This document shows positions 31,914-41,718 of a stretch of 64,000 bases of DNA, in pieces. The DNA comes from Bacillota bacterium. GTDB lineage: Bacteria > Bacillota > Clostridia > Lachnospirales > Anaerotignaceae. The notes beneath the pieces were generated by a model that was given only the letters and a program-made list of their open reading frames with translations, was not told the DNA's origin and ran no database searches. The number at the start of each line of letters is the position of its first letter. Positions within the stretch are counted from its first letter, which is position 1. The stretch lies in assembly GCA_021768705.1 (NCBI GenBank), contig JAETUG010000005.1:37226-101225 (forward strand). The letters run 5' to 3'. The translations under genes were made by a program, and so were the position numbers.

Positions 31914-32034
31914 TTCCATTCTCCTTTTATGCCAAAATTATTGATCAGAACTTCCTATTTCTTCTCATTATGTATTATAAGAAAGGAGACGGCAAGAATC
32001 AAGAAACAGATTCTTAAAAAACCTTAAATTTTGC

Positions 32035-32071
32035 AAAAAAGAAGAAAGCCCCCATCCTTACGGATCGGGGC
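32035..32071 (-). terminator. Terminator of the sugar/polyol operon
   Basis: Minus strand GCCCCGATCC-GTAA-GGATGGGGGC followed by TTTCTTCTTTTTT. It lies just after the xylulokinase stop. Confidence 0.85.
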
Positions 32072-32082
32072 CGATTGTAATA

Positions 32083-33606
32083 TCAGATATTTTTCAGTTT
32101 TTTGAAGCTGCTGAACAGCGTTTTGTACAAATCTTTATACAGCGTAAAGAACTTTGCGTATTCGCCGTTTGCTGCCATATCCGGCTGGGAAACGTCTTTT
32201 TTGCGCACCAGTTCATTGCAAGCAGTTTCCAGGTCAGGATAAATGCCTGCGCCTACGCCTGCCAAAATCGCCGCACCCAATGCACCGCCCTGATCGGACT
32301 GCACTGTGCTGACGGGACAACCATACATATCTGCCAGCATCTGTCTCCAGAAGGGGCTTCTGCCGCCGCCGCCGCAGATCATCATATCTTCGATGGGCAC
32401 GCCCATTTCACGGAATACCTCTACACATTCCCACTGGGAGAAAGAGATGCCTTCCAAGACGGAACGAATCAGATGAGGTCTTTCATGCATTGCAGACAGA
32501 CCGAAAAATACACCACGGCAATCAGGATCGGGATGAGGAGAGCGTTCCCCCATCAGATAAGGCAGGTACAGCAGTTTTTCAGAGCCGATAGGCACTTTTG
32601 CCGCTTCCGCTGTCATAATTTCATAGGGATCAACGCCTTTTTCCGCTGCTTTTGCCATTTCAGGGGTGCAGACATGGTTCCGCAGCCATTGGAAGGACAG
32701 ACCTGCCGCCTGTGTGCAGCTCATGACTGTCCATTTGCCGGGCACAGAAGCGCAAAGGGTATGCACTCTGCCCTTGGGGTCCAGTGCCATTTGGTCGGAT
32801 ACGGCATAAACCACTGCAGAAGTACCAATGGTGGTAAAGGCTTTGCCCTGAGAAACGATACCGGTACCAATAGCTGCCGCAGGGTTATCCCCGGCGCCGC
32901 CCACAACAATGGTGCCTTCTGCCAAACCCGTCAACGCTGCTGCTTCTTTATGCACAGTACCTGTCACATCCTGGGATTCATACATTTTCCCCAGCAGTTT
33001 TTTCTCGATGCCCAGACCTTCCAGAATCTCATCAGACCATGTCCGTTTTGCCACATCCATCAGCTGCATGCCGGAAGCATCGGATACTTCTGTAGCATAT
33101 TCGCCAGTCAGTTTATAGCGGATATAGTCCTTCGGCAACAGGATATGGGCGCATTTTGCGTACAGCTCAGGTTCATGCTTTTTCACCCACAGAATCTTCG
33201 CCGCTGTGAAGCCTGTTACCGCAGGGTTCGCTGTGATCTGAATGATCTTTTCCGCACCGATCATGCGGTTCATATCTTCTACTTCTTCGCCTGTTCTCTG
33301 ATCGCACCAGATGATAGAGCGTCTCAGCACTTCCCCATTTTCGTCCAGCATGACCAGACCATGCATCTGACCAGAAAGACCGATGCCCTTGATATCCGTG
33401 GGAGCCACGCCGGAATCCTGCAGTACACACTGTACGCCTTTTACAACAGCGTCCCACCAATCGCCGGGTTCCTGTTCCGCCCAGCCGTTCTGCTCCTGAT
33501 AGAGGGGGTATTCAAAAGTTTTTGCTGTGATCGGATTGGCATCCCTGTCAAAGAGGACTGTCTTTGTACCGGAAGTGCCAATATCAATACCCAGTAAATA
33601 TTCCAT
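32083..33606 (-). CDS. xylB: Xylulokinase (FGGY family)
   Basis: 507 residues. It phosphorylates D-xylulose for the pentose phosphate pathway. The FGGY fold is complete: LLGIDIGTSGTKTVLFD, GWAEQEPGDWWDAV, GIGLSGQMHGLV (the sugar-binding MHG), WCDQRTGEE, VVGGAGDNPAAAIGTG, YLMGERSPHPDPDCRG and MICGGGGRSPFWRQMLAD. These are XylB-specific rather than glycerol- or ribulokinase-like. Last gene of the operon, 24 bases after the dehydrogenase. Confidence 0.92.
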   Translation of the reverse strand: MEYLLGIDIGTSGTKTVLFDRDANPITAKTFEYPLYQEQNGWAEQEPGDWWDAVVKGVQCVLQDSGVAPTDIKGIGLSGQMHGLVMLDENGEVLRRSIIWCDQRTGEEVEDMNRMIGAEKIIQITANPAVTGFTAAKILWVKKHEPELYAKCAHILLPKDYIRYKLTGEYATEVSDASGMQLMDVAKRTWSDEILEGLGIEKKLLGKMYESQDVTGTVHKEAAALTGLAEGTIVVGGAGDNPAAAIGTGIVSQGKAFTTIGTSAVVYAVSDQMALDPKGRVHTLCASVPGKWTVMSCTQAAGLSFQWLRNHVCTPEMAKAAEKGVDPYEIMTAEAAKVPIGSEKLLYLPYLMGERSPHPDPDCRGVFFGLSAMHERPHLIRSVLEGISFSQWECVEVFREMGVPIEDMMICGGGGRSPFWRQMLADMYGCPVSTVQSDQGGALGAAILAGVGAGIYPDLETACNELVRKKDVSQPDMAANGEYAKFFTLYKDLYKTLFSSFKKLKNI

Positions 33607-33630
33607 AGTTACACCGCCATTCTGTGGAAA

Positions 33631-34665
33631 TTACAGTTTGATGACTGCTTTTACTACGTTTTCTTTATCGTTGATGGCTGCTTCGAATGCTGCCTGAATA
33701 TCATCGAATGCAAATTCATGGGTTGCTACTGTGCCGATATCGATGCCATTTGCAACTGCCGCAATGGCTTTCGCATACAGGTTTCTGTAACGGAATACGG
33801 ATTTGATGGTAGCTTCTTTTGCCATGATCTGACCGAAGTTGAATGTAATTTCTGGATTTGCGGACATACCAACCAAAGTGATGGTGCCGCCGATCTTTAC
33901 CAGATGAGGTGTCTGTGCGATGGTCACAGGAGAACCTGCTGTTTCGAATACTTTGTCGATCCCTGCGCCATTTGTAAAGGCTGCAACTTCTTTCAGAACA
34001 TCTTTTTCTTTTGCGTTGATAACACGGGTTGCGCCCAGCTTCATGGCAAAATCAAGGCGTTTCTGCGCCATATCTACCACTGTAATATCTGTTGCACCGC
34101 AAGCCTTACAAGCCAGCAGAGTCATCAGACCGATGCAACCGGAGCCCAGAATAATGACCTGATCGCCCATGCCAACGTTGCCCTGATGAGCTGCGTGCAG
34201 ACCAACTGCAAAGGGTTCGATCAGTGCGCCTTCTTTTGTGGACATGTTTTCAGGCAGCTTGAAACACATATTGGCAGGGAATGCAATATAATTTTCATAG
34301 CAACCCTGAACAGGAGGAGTTGCCAAGAACTGTACATCGGGGCACAGGTTATATCTGCCGGATTTGCAGAATTCGCACTGACCGCAGGTGATACCGGGTT
34401 CCAGTGCAACTTTATCGCCAACAGCCAGAGAGGTTACGCCGGGGCCCAATTTTTCAACAACGCCGCCTGCTTCATGGCCCAGCATAAATTCGCCGTCTAC
34501 CACGAAATCGCCGCATCTGCCGTCATGGAAATAATGTACGTCGGAGCCGCAGATCCCAACGTATTCCACTCTGATCAGAACTTCGCCTTCCTTGGGTTCT
34601 GGAACGGGCACTTCTCTGATCTCCATTTTGTTCAGTTCTACCATGTATGCTGCTCTATTTTTCAT
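33631..34665 (-). CDS. Zinc-dependent polyol (xylitol/sorbitol-type) dehydrogenase
   Basis: 344 residues from the ATG at 34663-34665 behind GAGGAGAGTAAC; the track adds 38 unsupported residues. MDR family: catalytic zinc ligands in GICGSDVHYFHDG and GHEAGG, the structural-zinc cysteines in CGQCEFCKSGRYNLC and the NAD site VIILGSGCIGLMTLLACKACGA. Pairing with xylulokinase points to oxidation of xylitol or D-arabitol to D-xylulose; sorbitol is possible. Specificity is inferred from context only. Confidence 0.88.
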   Translation of the reverse strand: MKNRAAYMVELNKMEIREVPVPEPKEGEVLIRVEYVGICGSDVHYFHDGRCGDFVVDGEFMLGHEAGGVVEKLGPGVTSLAVGDKVALEPGITCGQCEFCKSGRYNLCPDVQFLATPPVQGCYENYIAFPANMCFKLPENMSTKEGALIEPFAVGLHAAHQGNVGMGDQVIILGSGCIGLMTLLACKACGATDITVVDMAQKRLDFAMKLGATRVINAKEKDVLKEVAAFTNGAGIDKVFETAGSPVTIAQTPHLVKIGGTITLVGMSANPEITFNFGQIMAKEATIKSVFRYRNLYAKAIAAVANGIDIGTVATHEFAFDDIQAAFEAAINDKENVVKAVIKL

Positions 34666-34795
34666 GTTACTCTCCTCGCTTTCACTTGATTTCATTATCT
34701 TTTGAAAATACCTTCTATTAGATTTGTTTTCATACAAATCTATACTTTTTATCATACCAGTATCAGGGAAATTATGCAATGTTTCTGCCTTTCAA

Positions 34796-34838
34796 ACAGG
34801 AAAAGGTACCACCTCCGGCCGAACCGAAAATGGTACCT
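34796..34838 (-). promoter_or_regulatory. Intercistronic stem-loop in the sugar operon
   Basis: Minus strand AGGTACCA-19-base loop-TGGTACCT then TTTCC, in the 236-base gap between the binding-protein and dehydrogenase genes. It may act as a partial terminator or 3' stabiliser, giving more binding protein than enzymes. Nothing else was seen in the gap. Confidence 0.55.
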
Positions 34839-34901
34839 CTAAAAATCCGAGATTACATCAATCAGAAACCACAGGATACATTACTATGTAATTACCTGCA
34901 A

Positions 34902-35882
34902 TTAGTCTGTGATCTGGCCTCTTTCTCTGTACATTTCAACATATTCTGCTGCATTGTCCTGTGTGATCAGAACTTCTGCGATATCTGTGTCGATCTGTGT
35001 TTCTTCGCCTGTCAGCAGTTTGTGAACTGTTTCCAGGTTCAGAGCTGCCAGGTCGATAGCGGACTGCAGACATGTGGATGTCATTCTGCCTTCTTCGATC
35101 AGCAGGCAAGCTTCTGCTGTACCGTCAACGCCGTATACCAGCAGATCATCATACATATCGTTGTCTTTTACTACTTCCAGAGCACCGGCTGCCATGTTGT
35201 CGTTCATGGAGATAACTGCATCGATATCGCCGTGAGCGATTGTCCAGTCTTCCATCAGAGCCATAGCTTCGTCTTTGTTCCAGTTAGCATAGTCTTCGCC
35301 TACGATTGTTACGTCAGGTCTTGCATCGAAGAATACTTCCTGCCATGCAACACGTCTTTCATCAGCGTGGAAGTTACCGGAAGGACCATTCAGAACAACT
35401 ACTTTTGCATTTTCGGGAACCTGTTCCAGAGCCAGTTCAGCGTTAACCTGAGCCTGTTTGTAAGGGTCAGCATCGACAGAGGATGCGCCTTCGATATCAG
35501 CGATTCTGGAGTTTGTTGTGATTGCAACCAGACCAGCTGCTACAACCTGTTCTACATAAGGTCTCTGTGCTTCGCCGTTGTTGGGCTGTACGATAACTGC
35601 ATCGAAGCCGTTTGCGATTGCGTTTTCAATTGCAGAGTTTTCCTTGGCATCATCAGCCTGGCCATCGAATACAGTCAGTTCAATATCGGGATATTCCTCT
35701 GCTGCTGCTACCATTTCATTTGCCAGCCATGCTGCGAAAGAGTCAGACTGTGCTCTTGCGATATAAGCTACTTTGTAAACATCACCGGATGTTTCGTCTG
35801 TTGCTGTTTCGCCGCCGCCACAGCCTGTCAGTGCAGTTGCTGCCATAGCCAGTGCCATAAATGCTGCTAAATACTTTTTCAT
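34902..35882 (-). CDS. Sugar ABC transporter substrate-binding lipoprotein (RbsB/XylF-like)
   Basis: 326 residues. The lipoprotein signal ends in ALTGC, giving a lipid-anchored protein outside the membrane. The periplasmic-binding-protein I fold shows KVAYIARAQSDSFAAWLANEM, AIANGFDAVIVQPNNGEAQR, VVVLNGPSGNFHADERRVAW and AVISMNDNMAAGALEVV. It captures the sugar or polyol for the two transporter genes upstream. Confidence 0.9.
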   Translation of the reverse strand: MKKYLAAFMALAMAATALTGCGGGETATDETSGDVYKVAYIARAQSDSFAAWLANEMVAAAEEYPDIELTVFDGQADDAKENSAIENAIANGFDAVIVQPNNGEAQRPYVEQVVAAGLVAITTNSRIADIEGASSVDADPYKQAQVNAELALEQVPENAKVVVLNGPSGNFHADERRVAWQEVFFDARPDVTIVGEDYANWNKDEAMALMEDWTIAHGDIDAVISMNDNMAAGALEVVKDNDMYDDLLVYGVDGTAEACLLIEEGRMTSTCLQSAIDLAALNLETVHKLLTGEETQIDTDIAEVLITQDNAAEYVEMYRERGQITD

Positions 35883-35980
35883 GTTACTCTCTCCCTTTCT
35901 TTTTTAAAATTTTCTTTTGAGAATTTTTGCTCTATTTGAATTTGAATGTTCAAATGAAAGCCATCGCTACGATTGGAAGC

Positions 35981-37000
35981 TTATGCCTTTGCCGCAGGTG
36001 CTTCCTCTTTCTTTTCTGTATCCTCCTTATTTTCATCTTTCTTCTGGAGAATTACTTTCGGTGCTTTTTTATTTTTGAAGCGAGTATCATACAGAACAGC
36101 CGCTACGATGATACAGCCCTTAACAACCTGCTGGATATAAGAGTCTACGCCCTTCAGGTTCATAATATTGTTCAAGCAGCCGATGATGAAGGAACCGATC
36201 AGTGTACCGGATGTTGTACCAACACCGCCGGAGAAGCTGGTACCACCGACGATGGCAGCTGTCAAGCCTTCCATTTCGTAGCCAACCGCACCATTTGGCA
36301 GACCGGCGTTTACACGAGCCATAAACAATACGCCCGCAATACCAACCAGAACACCATTGATCAAAAATGCCAGATATTTAGACTTTACAACATTAATACC
36401 GGAAGCGATAGATGCTTCTTCATTACCACCGATCGCATAGAAGGAACGTCCGAGCTTGGTGTGGTTCATTATGTATGCGATCACTATGGTGGCGATAATC
36501 ATAAAGATGACAGGAATGGGGATCGGCCCCAGCTTGCCCTGCCCCAGCTTTGCGTAGCTGCCGATCTGCAGGATATTCTGACCGGATGTATACAGCAATG
36601 CCAGACCTCTGGCAGCCATCTGCGTTGCCAGGGTTACGATAAAGGCCGGCATCGCAAAGTTTGCTACAAAGAATGCGTTGATCATATTGAAAATGATCGC
36701 AACAACAAGAGAAACGATAATCGCCAACAACAGATTGCCCGTAGTTTTATAAACACTGACAGACAATACGCCGGCCAAAGCCAGTACTGCGCCGGAAGAC
36801 AGATCCAGCAGACCGCTGACAATCAGTACCATTTCACCATATGCCAGAATCGTGCCTACTGCCAGCTGCACAGCAATATTTGTTAAGTTTCTCCCGCTCA
36901 AGAAGTTGGGGTTCATCAAAGTAGAAATGATGATCATTACCAACAGAACAAAGAAAATTGAATATTTCGTCATCAATTGACTTGCTTTACTATTTTTCAC
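35981..37000 (-). CDS. Sugar ABC transporter permease (RbsC family)
   Basis: 339 residues, GTG start behind GGAGGAGATCTATT. About nine membrane helices, with the family block GGVGTTSGTLIGSFIIGCLNNIMNL near the C-terminus and AIGGNEEASIASGINVVKSKY in the middle. A cytoplasmic Lys/Glu/Ala-rich tail (KKDENKEDTEKKEEAPAAKA) extends beyond the normal end. It is 18 bases downstream of the ATPase. Confidence 0.92.
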   Translation of the reverse strand: MKNSKASQLMTKYSIFFVLLVMIIISTLMNPNFLSGRNLTNIAVQLAVGTILAYGEMVLIVSGLLDLSSGAVLALAGVLSVSVYKTTGNLLLAIIVSLVVAIIFNMINAFFVANFAMPAFIVTLATQMAARGLALLYTSGQNILQIGSYAKLGQGKLGPIPIPVIFMIIATIVIAYIMNHTKLGRSFYAIGGNEEASIASGINVVKSKYLAFLINGVLVGIAGVLFMARVNAGLPNGAVGYEMEGLTAAIVGGTSFSGGVGTTSGTLIGSFIIGCLNNIMNLKGVDSYIQQVVKGCIIVAAVLYDTRFKNKKAPKVILQKKDENKEDTEKKEEAPAAKA

Positions 37001-37018
37001 AATAGATCTCCTCCTTTT

Positions 37019-38527
37019 TTATTCCTGAATAATGCTATGTGTACCAGTTGCATAAACCATGATCGCTTCCTGAGAGAATTCCTCTCGTTTCAATTCGCCA
37101 GCGATATGTCCCTGATTCATAACATAGATTCTGTCACACATACCGATCAATTCGGGCAGCTCAGAGGAAACCATTACTACCGCTTTACCCGCCTGTGCCA
37201 CTTCAGTCATCAGTTTATAAATTTCAAATTTTGCGCCTACATCGATCCCTCTTGTGGGTTCATCCAGGATCATAACTTCAGGGTCACGCATCATCCATTT
37301 CGCCAGCAGTACCTTCTGCTGATTCCCACCGGACAGAGACTGGATCGGCGTTTCCTGGGAAGGTGTTTTTACGCTCATTTTTTCAAAATATTTCGCTACC
37401 GTCTTTTCTTCTTCTTTTCTGTGGGCAAATCCTCCATAGAAGAATTTTTCCAAAGAAGACAGGCTGGCGTTTTCACGAACGCTTCTCATGGGAATAATCC
37501 CGTAACGACGACGGTCCTCAGACAACATGACCATACCTGCCTTTGTGCTGTCAGATACTCTTTTGATGCTAAGTTCTTTCCCATGCACTTTTACCTTGCC
37601 GGCATCAATATGCTCCAGACCAAACAGGGTACGCATGACCTCCGTACGGCCTGCGCCTACCAGACCGGCAAAGCCAACGATCTCACCTTTGCCCACATGG
37701 AACGAAACATCCTCGAACAGCTGACCGCTCTTCAAGCCTTCTACTTCCAGCAAAGGTTCGCCGATTTCGATCTCTTCCTTCGGATAGACATTTTCCATAC
37801 GGCGCCCTACCATCAGCGCGATGACCTCATCGATATTTGTATCCTTCGCCTGCATACTCTTTACTACAGTACCATCACGGAATACAGTGATATCGTCGGC
37901 GATACGGAATACTTCGTCCATCTTATGGGAAATATAGATAATGGCACAGCCCTTCGCTTTCAAAATCTCGATTTTTTTGAACAGCAGTTCTACTTCTTTC
38001 TGTGTGATAGAGGAAGTAGGTTCATCCATTACGATGATGGATGCATCGTTGGAGATGGCCTTCATGATCTCCAGCATCTGGATATCAGATGTTGTCAGCA
38101 TTTTCAGCTTATCTGTGGGTTTATAAGGAAGATGCTCTTCCTGCAACAGTTTGACTGTTTTTTCCCGCACTTCTTTCCATTTTACTCTGCCCAGCTTATC
38201 CACAGGCAGACGTCCCAAGAAGATATTCTCTTCAACGGACATTTCAGGTACATAGTTCAATTCCTGAGCGATCATAGCGATCCCCAAGGATCTTGCTTTG
38301 ATGGGATCTTTGATTCTTACCGGCTGACCATCAATAAAGATTTCGCCGGCATCGGGTTTATAGATCCCGTTGATGATTTTCATCAGTGTGGACTTGCCTG
38401 CACCATTTTCACCGCAAAGCGCATGTACCGTCCCTTTTCTAACTGTAAAGTCAATTTTGTCCAAAGCCTTTACACCCGGAAAAGATTTTTCAATTTTTGA
38501 AACCCGAAGTTTGATATCGTCCCCCAT
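37019..38527 (-). CDS. Sugar ABC transporter ATPase, two ABC domains (RbsA/MglA type)
   Basis: 502 residues. First ABC domain: Walker A GENGAGKST at ~36-44, signature LTTSDIQMLEIMKAI, Walker B IIVMDEPTSSI. Second domain: AGLVGAGRTE, signature LSGGNQQKVLLAKWM and VMILDEPTRGIDVGAK; the degenerate second Walker A is normal in this family. First gene of the operon ATPase, permease, binding protein, polyol dehydrogenase, xylulokinase. No regulator gene is adjacent. Confidence 0.93.
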   Translation of the reverse strand: MGDDIKLRVSKIEKSFPGVKALDKIDFTVRKGTVHALCGENGAGKSTLMKIINGIYKPDAGEIFIDGQPVRIKDPIKARSLGIAMIAQELNYVPEMSVEENIFLGRLPVDKLGRVKWKEVREKTVKLLQEEHLPYKPTDKLKMLTTSDIQMLEIMKAISNDASIIVMDEPTSSITQKEVELLFKKIEILKAKGCAIIYISHKMDEVFRIADDITVFRDGTVVKSMQAKDTNIDEVIALMVGRRMENVYPKEEIEIGEPLLEVEGLKSGQLFEDVSFHVGKGEIVGFAGLVGAGRTEVMRTLFGLEHIDAGKVKVHGKELSIKRVSDSTKAGMVMLSEDRRRYGIIPMRSVRENASLSSLEKFFYGGFAHRKEEEKTVAKYFEKMSVKTPSQETPIQSLSGGNQQKVLLAKWMMRDPEVMILDEPTRGIDVGAKFEIYKLMTEVAQAGKAVVMVSSELPELIGMCDRIYVMNQGHIAGELKREEFSQEAIMVYATGTHSIIQE

Positions 38528-39004
38528 AGGTTCCTCCCTTCCGTAATACAGACCATAAAAAGCCCGTTAGTACTTGTTGATTGTGTTACTTTTAGAAATA
38601 AGCTTTTGAGTATTACGTTCCACAAGGCTGCGTTTTAACGCTTTCCCATTGTGCTTATTTTTCGTAGAACCTTTATATGATAATCTGAGATTGTACTTAT
38701 TTTACTAAGTATATACTCAAATGTGCCAAAATGTCAATACTGTGCAAGAAATTATATATTCAATTTGAATAAAAAACCTACATATATATACAGATTATTG
38801 AGAACACTTTCCGTATAATAAAAACCGAAACCGATTCTATTATGTGACATTTTTCCTGTCGAATGCTGTCCTTTTTTTGCAGCCGAAACAACTATAAAAA
38901 GGGTCCTTTTCCAAAAGAGTCCTTTTTTATAAACTACATATCTTAAGTTAATTCCCAAAATTCCATGCAAATGAAAACTTTTTGAGTACTATTTTGATTA
39001 CTCC
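38528..39004. other. Intergenic region upstream of the sugar operon
   Basis: About 480 AT-rich bases. They hold the operon leader and a cre-like site (38633-38646), and a weak inverted repeat near 38895-38930 (AAAAGG...CCTTTT). The 72-residue track ORF at 38752-38970 has no ribosome site or family features and is not called. Confidence 0.55.
38633..38646 (-). promoter_or_regulatory. Possible cre (CcpA) site
   Basis: Minus strand GGAAAGCGTTAAAA matches the cre pattern TGAAANCGNTNNCA at most fixed positions, with two mismatches. It lies ~105 bases before the sugar ATPase ATG, a sensible place for catabolite repression. Confidence 0.35.
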
Positions 39005-39045
39005 AAAAAAAGGAAGCCTTGAAAACTCATTGTTTTCAAGGCTTC
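39005..39045 (-). terminator. Terminator of ssrA
   Basis: Minus strand GAAGCCTTGAAAAC-AATGA-GTTTTCAAGGCTTC (14 perfect bp) then CTTTTTTT, just past the tmRNA 3' end. Confidence 0.92.
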
Positions 39046-39049
39046 TAAA

Positions 39050-39405
39050 TGGAGATGAGGGGAATTGAACCCCTGTCCGAAAACCCATCCATAAGAACTT
39101 CTCCCATCACAGTCAGTCTTTTTTCATTCCCTCGTTACAACGCCGAATGACAGGCTTTGTCCCTCAGTAGCTTCATGAATCTTTTCCTGCCGCAAAGCTT
39201 AGGCAGAAAAGTGCCTCGCAAAGTCGATGCCGGATCCTCTGGCAGCGAGAAACCAGAGACCGACAGGCGCCGTTAATTAGGCAGCCAGTGCAAAATTATT
39301 TTTGTCGTTTCTTTTTTAAAAAGGTTCCAGCTTGATGACGCGGTTCACTGGTCCGCGGATGGCTATTCCTACTTTCAAGACTCCCGTCGAAACCATTGCA
39401 TCCCC
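39050..39405 (-). ncRNA. ssrA: Transfer-messenger RNA (tmRNA)
   Basis: Trans-translation RNA that rescues stalled ribosomes with SmpB. The 5' GGGGATG pairs with CATCTCC before the discriminator A, and the T-arm GGGGTTCAATTCCCC and the 5' ATGGTTTCGACGGGAGTC region are present. The tag frame ends NDKNNFALAA followed by TAA, the hydrophobic Ala-Ala end recognised by ClpXP-type proteases. The CCA end is apparently not fully encoded and must be added. Length about 356 nt. It lies 71 bases downstream of smpB. Confidence 0.93.
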
Positions 39406-39476
39406 TTGGCAGTGGAGTTTTTCCGTTTTGGAATCTCTCCGCTCACAAAAGTGAAATGGTATGAAGCGACAAATCT

Positions 39477-39950
39477 TTATAAAGTAAGATTTCTGATTTT
39501 AAAATCTTTTTCCGCCTGACGGCGCATATCATTTTTCGCAATGGTGTCCCTCTTATCATAGAGTTTTTTACCTTTTGCCAGCGCAACATCTACTTTCACA
39601 TAGCTACGGTCAAAATAAACCTTCAGAGGAACCACCGTATAGCCCGCTGCACGAACCTCATGGTCCCATTTGCGGATCTGTACCTTATGCAGCAACAATC
39701 TTCTGGGGCGCAGGGGGTCTTTATTGAAAATATTGCCCTGCTCGTAGGGGCTGATATGCATATTATAAAGGAATGCTTCCCCATCCTTGATCTGGATGTA
39801 GCTTTCCTTCAGGCTGCATTTACCCGCCCGCAGGCTTTTCACCTCTGTCCCTGCCAAAGAAATGCCGGCCTGTATGGTTTCTTCGATGAAATAATCATGA
39901 TATGCTTTTTTGTTTTGTGCAATCAGCTTCGTTCCCTTCGCCTTTGCCAT
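39477..39950 (-). CDS. smpB: SsrA-binding protein SmpB
   Basis: 157 residues, normal size. It binds tmRNA and docks it in the ribosome. Blocks: [58 protein letters not shown] and the C-terminal tail [20 protein letters not shown], which enters the mRNA channel. The tmRNA gene follows directly. Confidence 0.96.
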   Translation of the reverse strand: MAKAKGTKLIAQNKKAYHDYFIEETIQAGISLAGTEVKSLRAGKCSLKESYIQIKDGEAFLYNMHISPYEQGNIFNKDPLRPRRLLLHKVQIRKWDHEVRAAGYTVVPLKVYFDRSYVKVDVALAKGKKLYDKRDTIAKNDMRRQAEKDFKIRNLTL

Positions 39951-40223
39951 ACAGAATCACCTGCTTCTTTGTCTTTCCACTCTTACTGCAGGAATAACTA
40001 TACCATACTATAACGAAAAAATCAAATGACGTTTCGATGACAAATATTTCAATTTATTTACAAAAAACACCCATTTTTCAAGCTTCCTTCCCTTTTTCCC
40101 CTTCCCAAAATGTCAATTCTTACAGTTTCCTTAAATTTACATGGGTTTTACCCACAGCCCAGCTTTTTCTGCTATGATGAAAAAAGAAACGGTTGATGTT
40201 TCAAAAGGAAAGGGGGCATATTT

Positions 40224-41417
40224 ATGACAATGGAACAGACAACAAATTCTCTTGTGCCTTGGCTCAAAGAACCCTGTCAATCAGAATCGACTTTCGTACC
40301 GCCGAAGGCACCCTATCCCTGGCGGCGATATTTCGCCCGCGGGTTGGATTTTGGGCTGATCCAGACGGTGTATCAGGTCATCCTTGCGGTTTTTCTGGGT
40401 ATCAATTTTTCTGACAGGAATCTCCTGCTGGAAATTCTGGACAGCTATCTCTGTTGGGGTCTCGTTTTCCTGGTGGAGCCATTCTTCCTTGCCAACTGGG
40501 GCAAAACGCCCGGCAAATGGCTTTTCGGTCTTTCTGTTCGAAACAAAGACGGCGGCTTGCTGACCCGCCAGGAAGCCTTCGACCGCACAAAGCAGGTATT
40601 CTTCCAGGGGGAAGGCTATGGCATCCCCTTCTACAACCTTTACCGCAACTATCAGTCCTATAAAATCTGTCGGGACAATGGCGTCATGGAATGGGACAAA
40701 GAACTTCGCTACGAAGCAAAGCCCTTCCGTGCCATTTCCGTCCTCGGCTATCTGGGCATTACCGCCGCCACCGTTGTTCTTATGGTCGGCATCGGTCTTT
40801 GGCAAATGACCCCGCCCAATAAAGGGATCCTGACAACAGCCGAACTTGCGGAAAACTATAACCACCAGCTAAAATATTTCAAGTTCGAAGATGTTTCCAT
40901 GCTGACGCCGGACGGAAAATGGATAAAGCCGGAGCAGGAAAACTACACGGTCTACTTTTCTTCCGACATCCTCTCAGAACCTGTCATAGAAGAATTGAAC
41001 GGAAACCTTGCTTCTTTCTCCTTCACCATAGAAAATACGGAAGGAGATGTCCTTGTTCCTTCTGCCGAAAAAACATGGCTGACCGCCGCCCTTTTGCGGA
41101 CGCAGATCGGCTATTACTATCCCGATCTGATGAAAGTGGATGGCCATGTCACCTTTTCCGATGATGCAGAGGAGCAGGTCCCCTTCTATATTCCTTCTGT
41201 GATGGAGTATATCGAGGAACACCCCTATTGCGCATACGTCATCGAAACCGGCAATCTCCGCATCTCTCAGGAAGTGACCCTCATCGGCTATGAGGACACA
41301 ATGAAACACTATAACAACAGCTATCTCTTTCCTGTCGAAAATGCGGAAGAAACCTATTGTTCCCTGACTTTCACACTGGAACAAAGGCCGGAACTGACCT
41401 CGACCGAAACGGAATAA
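40224..41417 (+). CDS. RDD-family membrane protein with extracytoplasmic C-terminal domain
   Basis: 397 residues. An RDD-type domain (~30-150) with the Arg-Asp pair (RRYFARGLDFGLIQTVYQ) and WGKTPGKWLFGLSVRNKDGG is followed by a further helix (AISVLGYLGITAATVVLMVGIGL) and a ~200-residue soluble C-terminal part of unknown fold. RDD proteins are multi-helix membrane proteins, some linked to ion transport. It is on the plus strand inside the otherwise minus-strand secG-rnr-smpB-ssrA cluster. Start ATG with AAAGGGGGCATATTT. Confidence 0.75.
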   Translation: MTMEQTTNSLVPWLKEPCQSESTFVPPKAPYPWRRYFARGLDFGLIQTVYQVILAVFLGINFSDRNLLLEILDSYLCWGLVFLVEPFFLANWGKTPGKWLFGLSVRNKDGGLLTRQEAFDRTKQVFFQGEGYGIPFYNLYRNYQSYKICRDNGVMEWDKELRYEAKPFRAISVLGYLGITAATVVLMVGIGLWQMTPPNKGILTTAELAENYNHQLKYFKFEDVSMLTPDGKWIKPEQENYTVYFSSDILSEPVIEELNGNLASFSFTIENTEGDVLVPSAEKTWLTAALLRTQIGYYYPDLMKVDGHVTFSDDAEEQVPFYIPSVMEYIEEHPYCAYVIETGNLRISQEVTLIGYEDTMKHYNNSYLFPVENAEETYCSLTFTLEQRPELTSTETE

Positions 41418-41433
41418 CTAAAAGGAGATTCTT

Positions 41434-41718
41434 ATGAAAACAAAAACTATCAAACGCCTTTTTCTTGTCTTTCTATTTTTCTTTCTTCTCTGGTTTGCCA
41501 TGGCAGCCACAGACCTGCTGCGTCTGAAAAGCTTTGAAAAGCCCATTTTCGCCCGTCCTACCCAGCTTCATCAGGACGGCGGCTCCGGCACCTATGAGGG
41601 GCTTGGCTGGCGTATCGAACTGGAAGGCAATTTCATGCCGGAGGATGAACTGCCCGGCGTAACAAAATTTGAATATTATCTCTTTGACGACCTGATCCTT
41701 GCCGCCATCCGAGATTAA
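41434..41718 (+). CDS. Small membrane-anchored protein of unknown function
   Basis: 94 residues; AAAGGAGATTCTT ribosome site 16 bases after the RDD gene. One N-terminal helix (RLFLVFLFFFLLWFAMAATDLL) then a small soluble domain (GSGTYEGLGWRIELEGNF, FEYYLFDDLILAAI). Likely outside the membrane and working with the RDD protein. Family not recognised. Confidence 0.65.
   Translation: MKTKTIKRLFLVFLFFFLLWFAMAATDLLRLKSFEKPIFARPTQLHQDGGSGTYEGLGWRIELEGNFMPEDELPGVTKFEYYLFDDLILAAIRD

Noticed and set aside
29781-32027. 748-residue plus-strand ORF
   Set aside because: Shadow of the two envelope-protein genes on the minus strand; His/Phe/Cys-rich with no domain features.
38752-38970. 72-residue minus-strand ORF
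   Set aside because: AT-rich, no ribosome site, no family resemblance.
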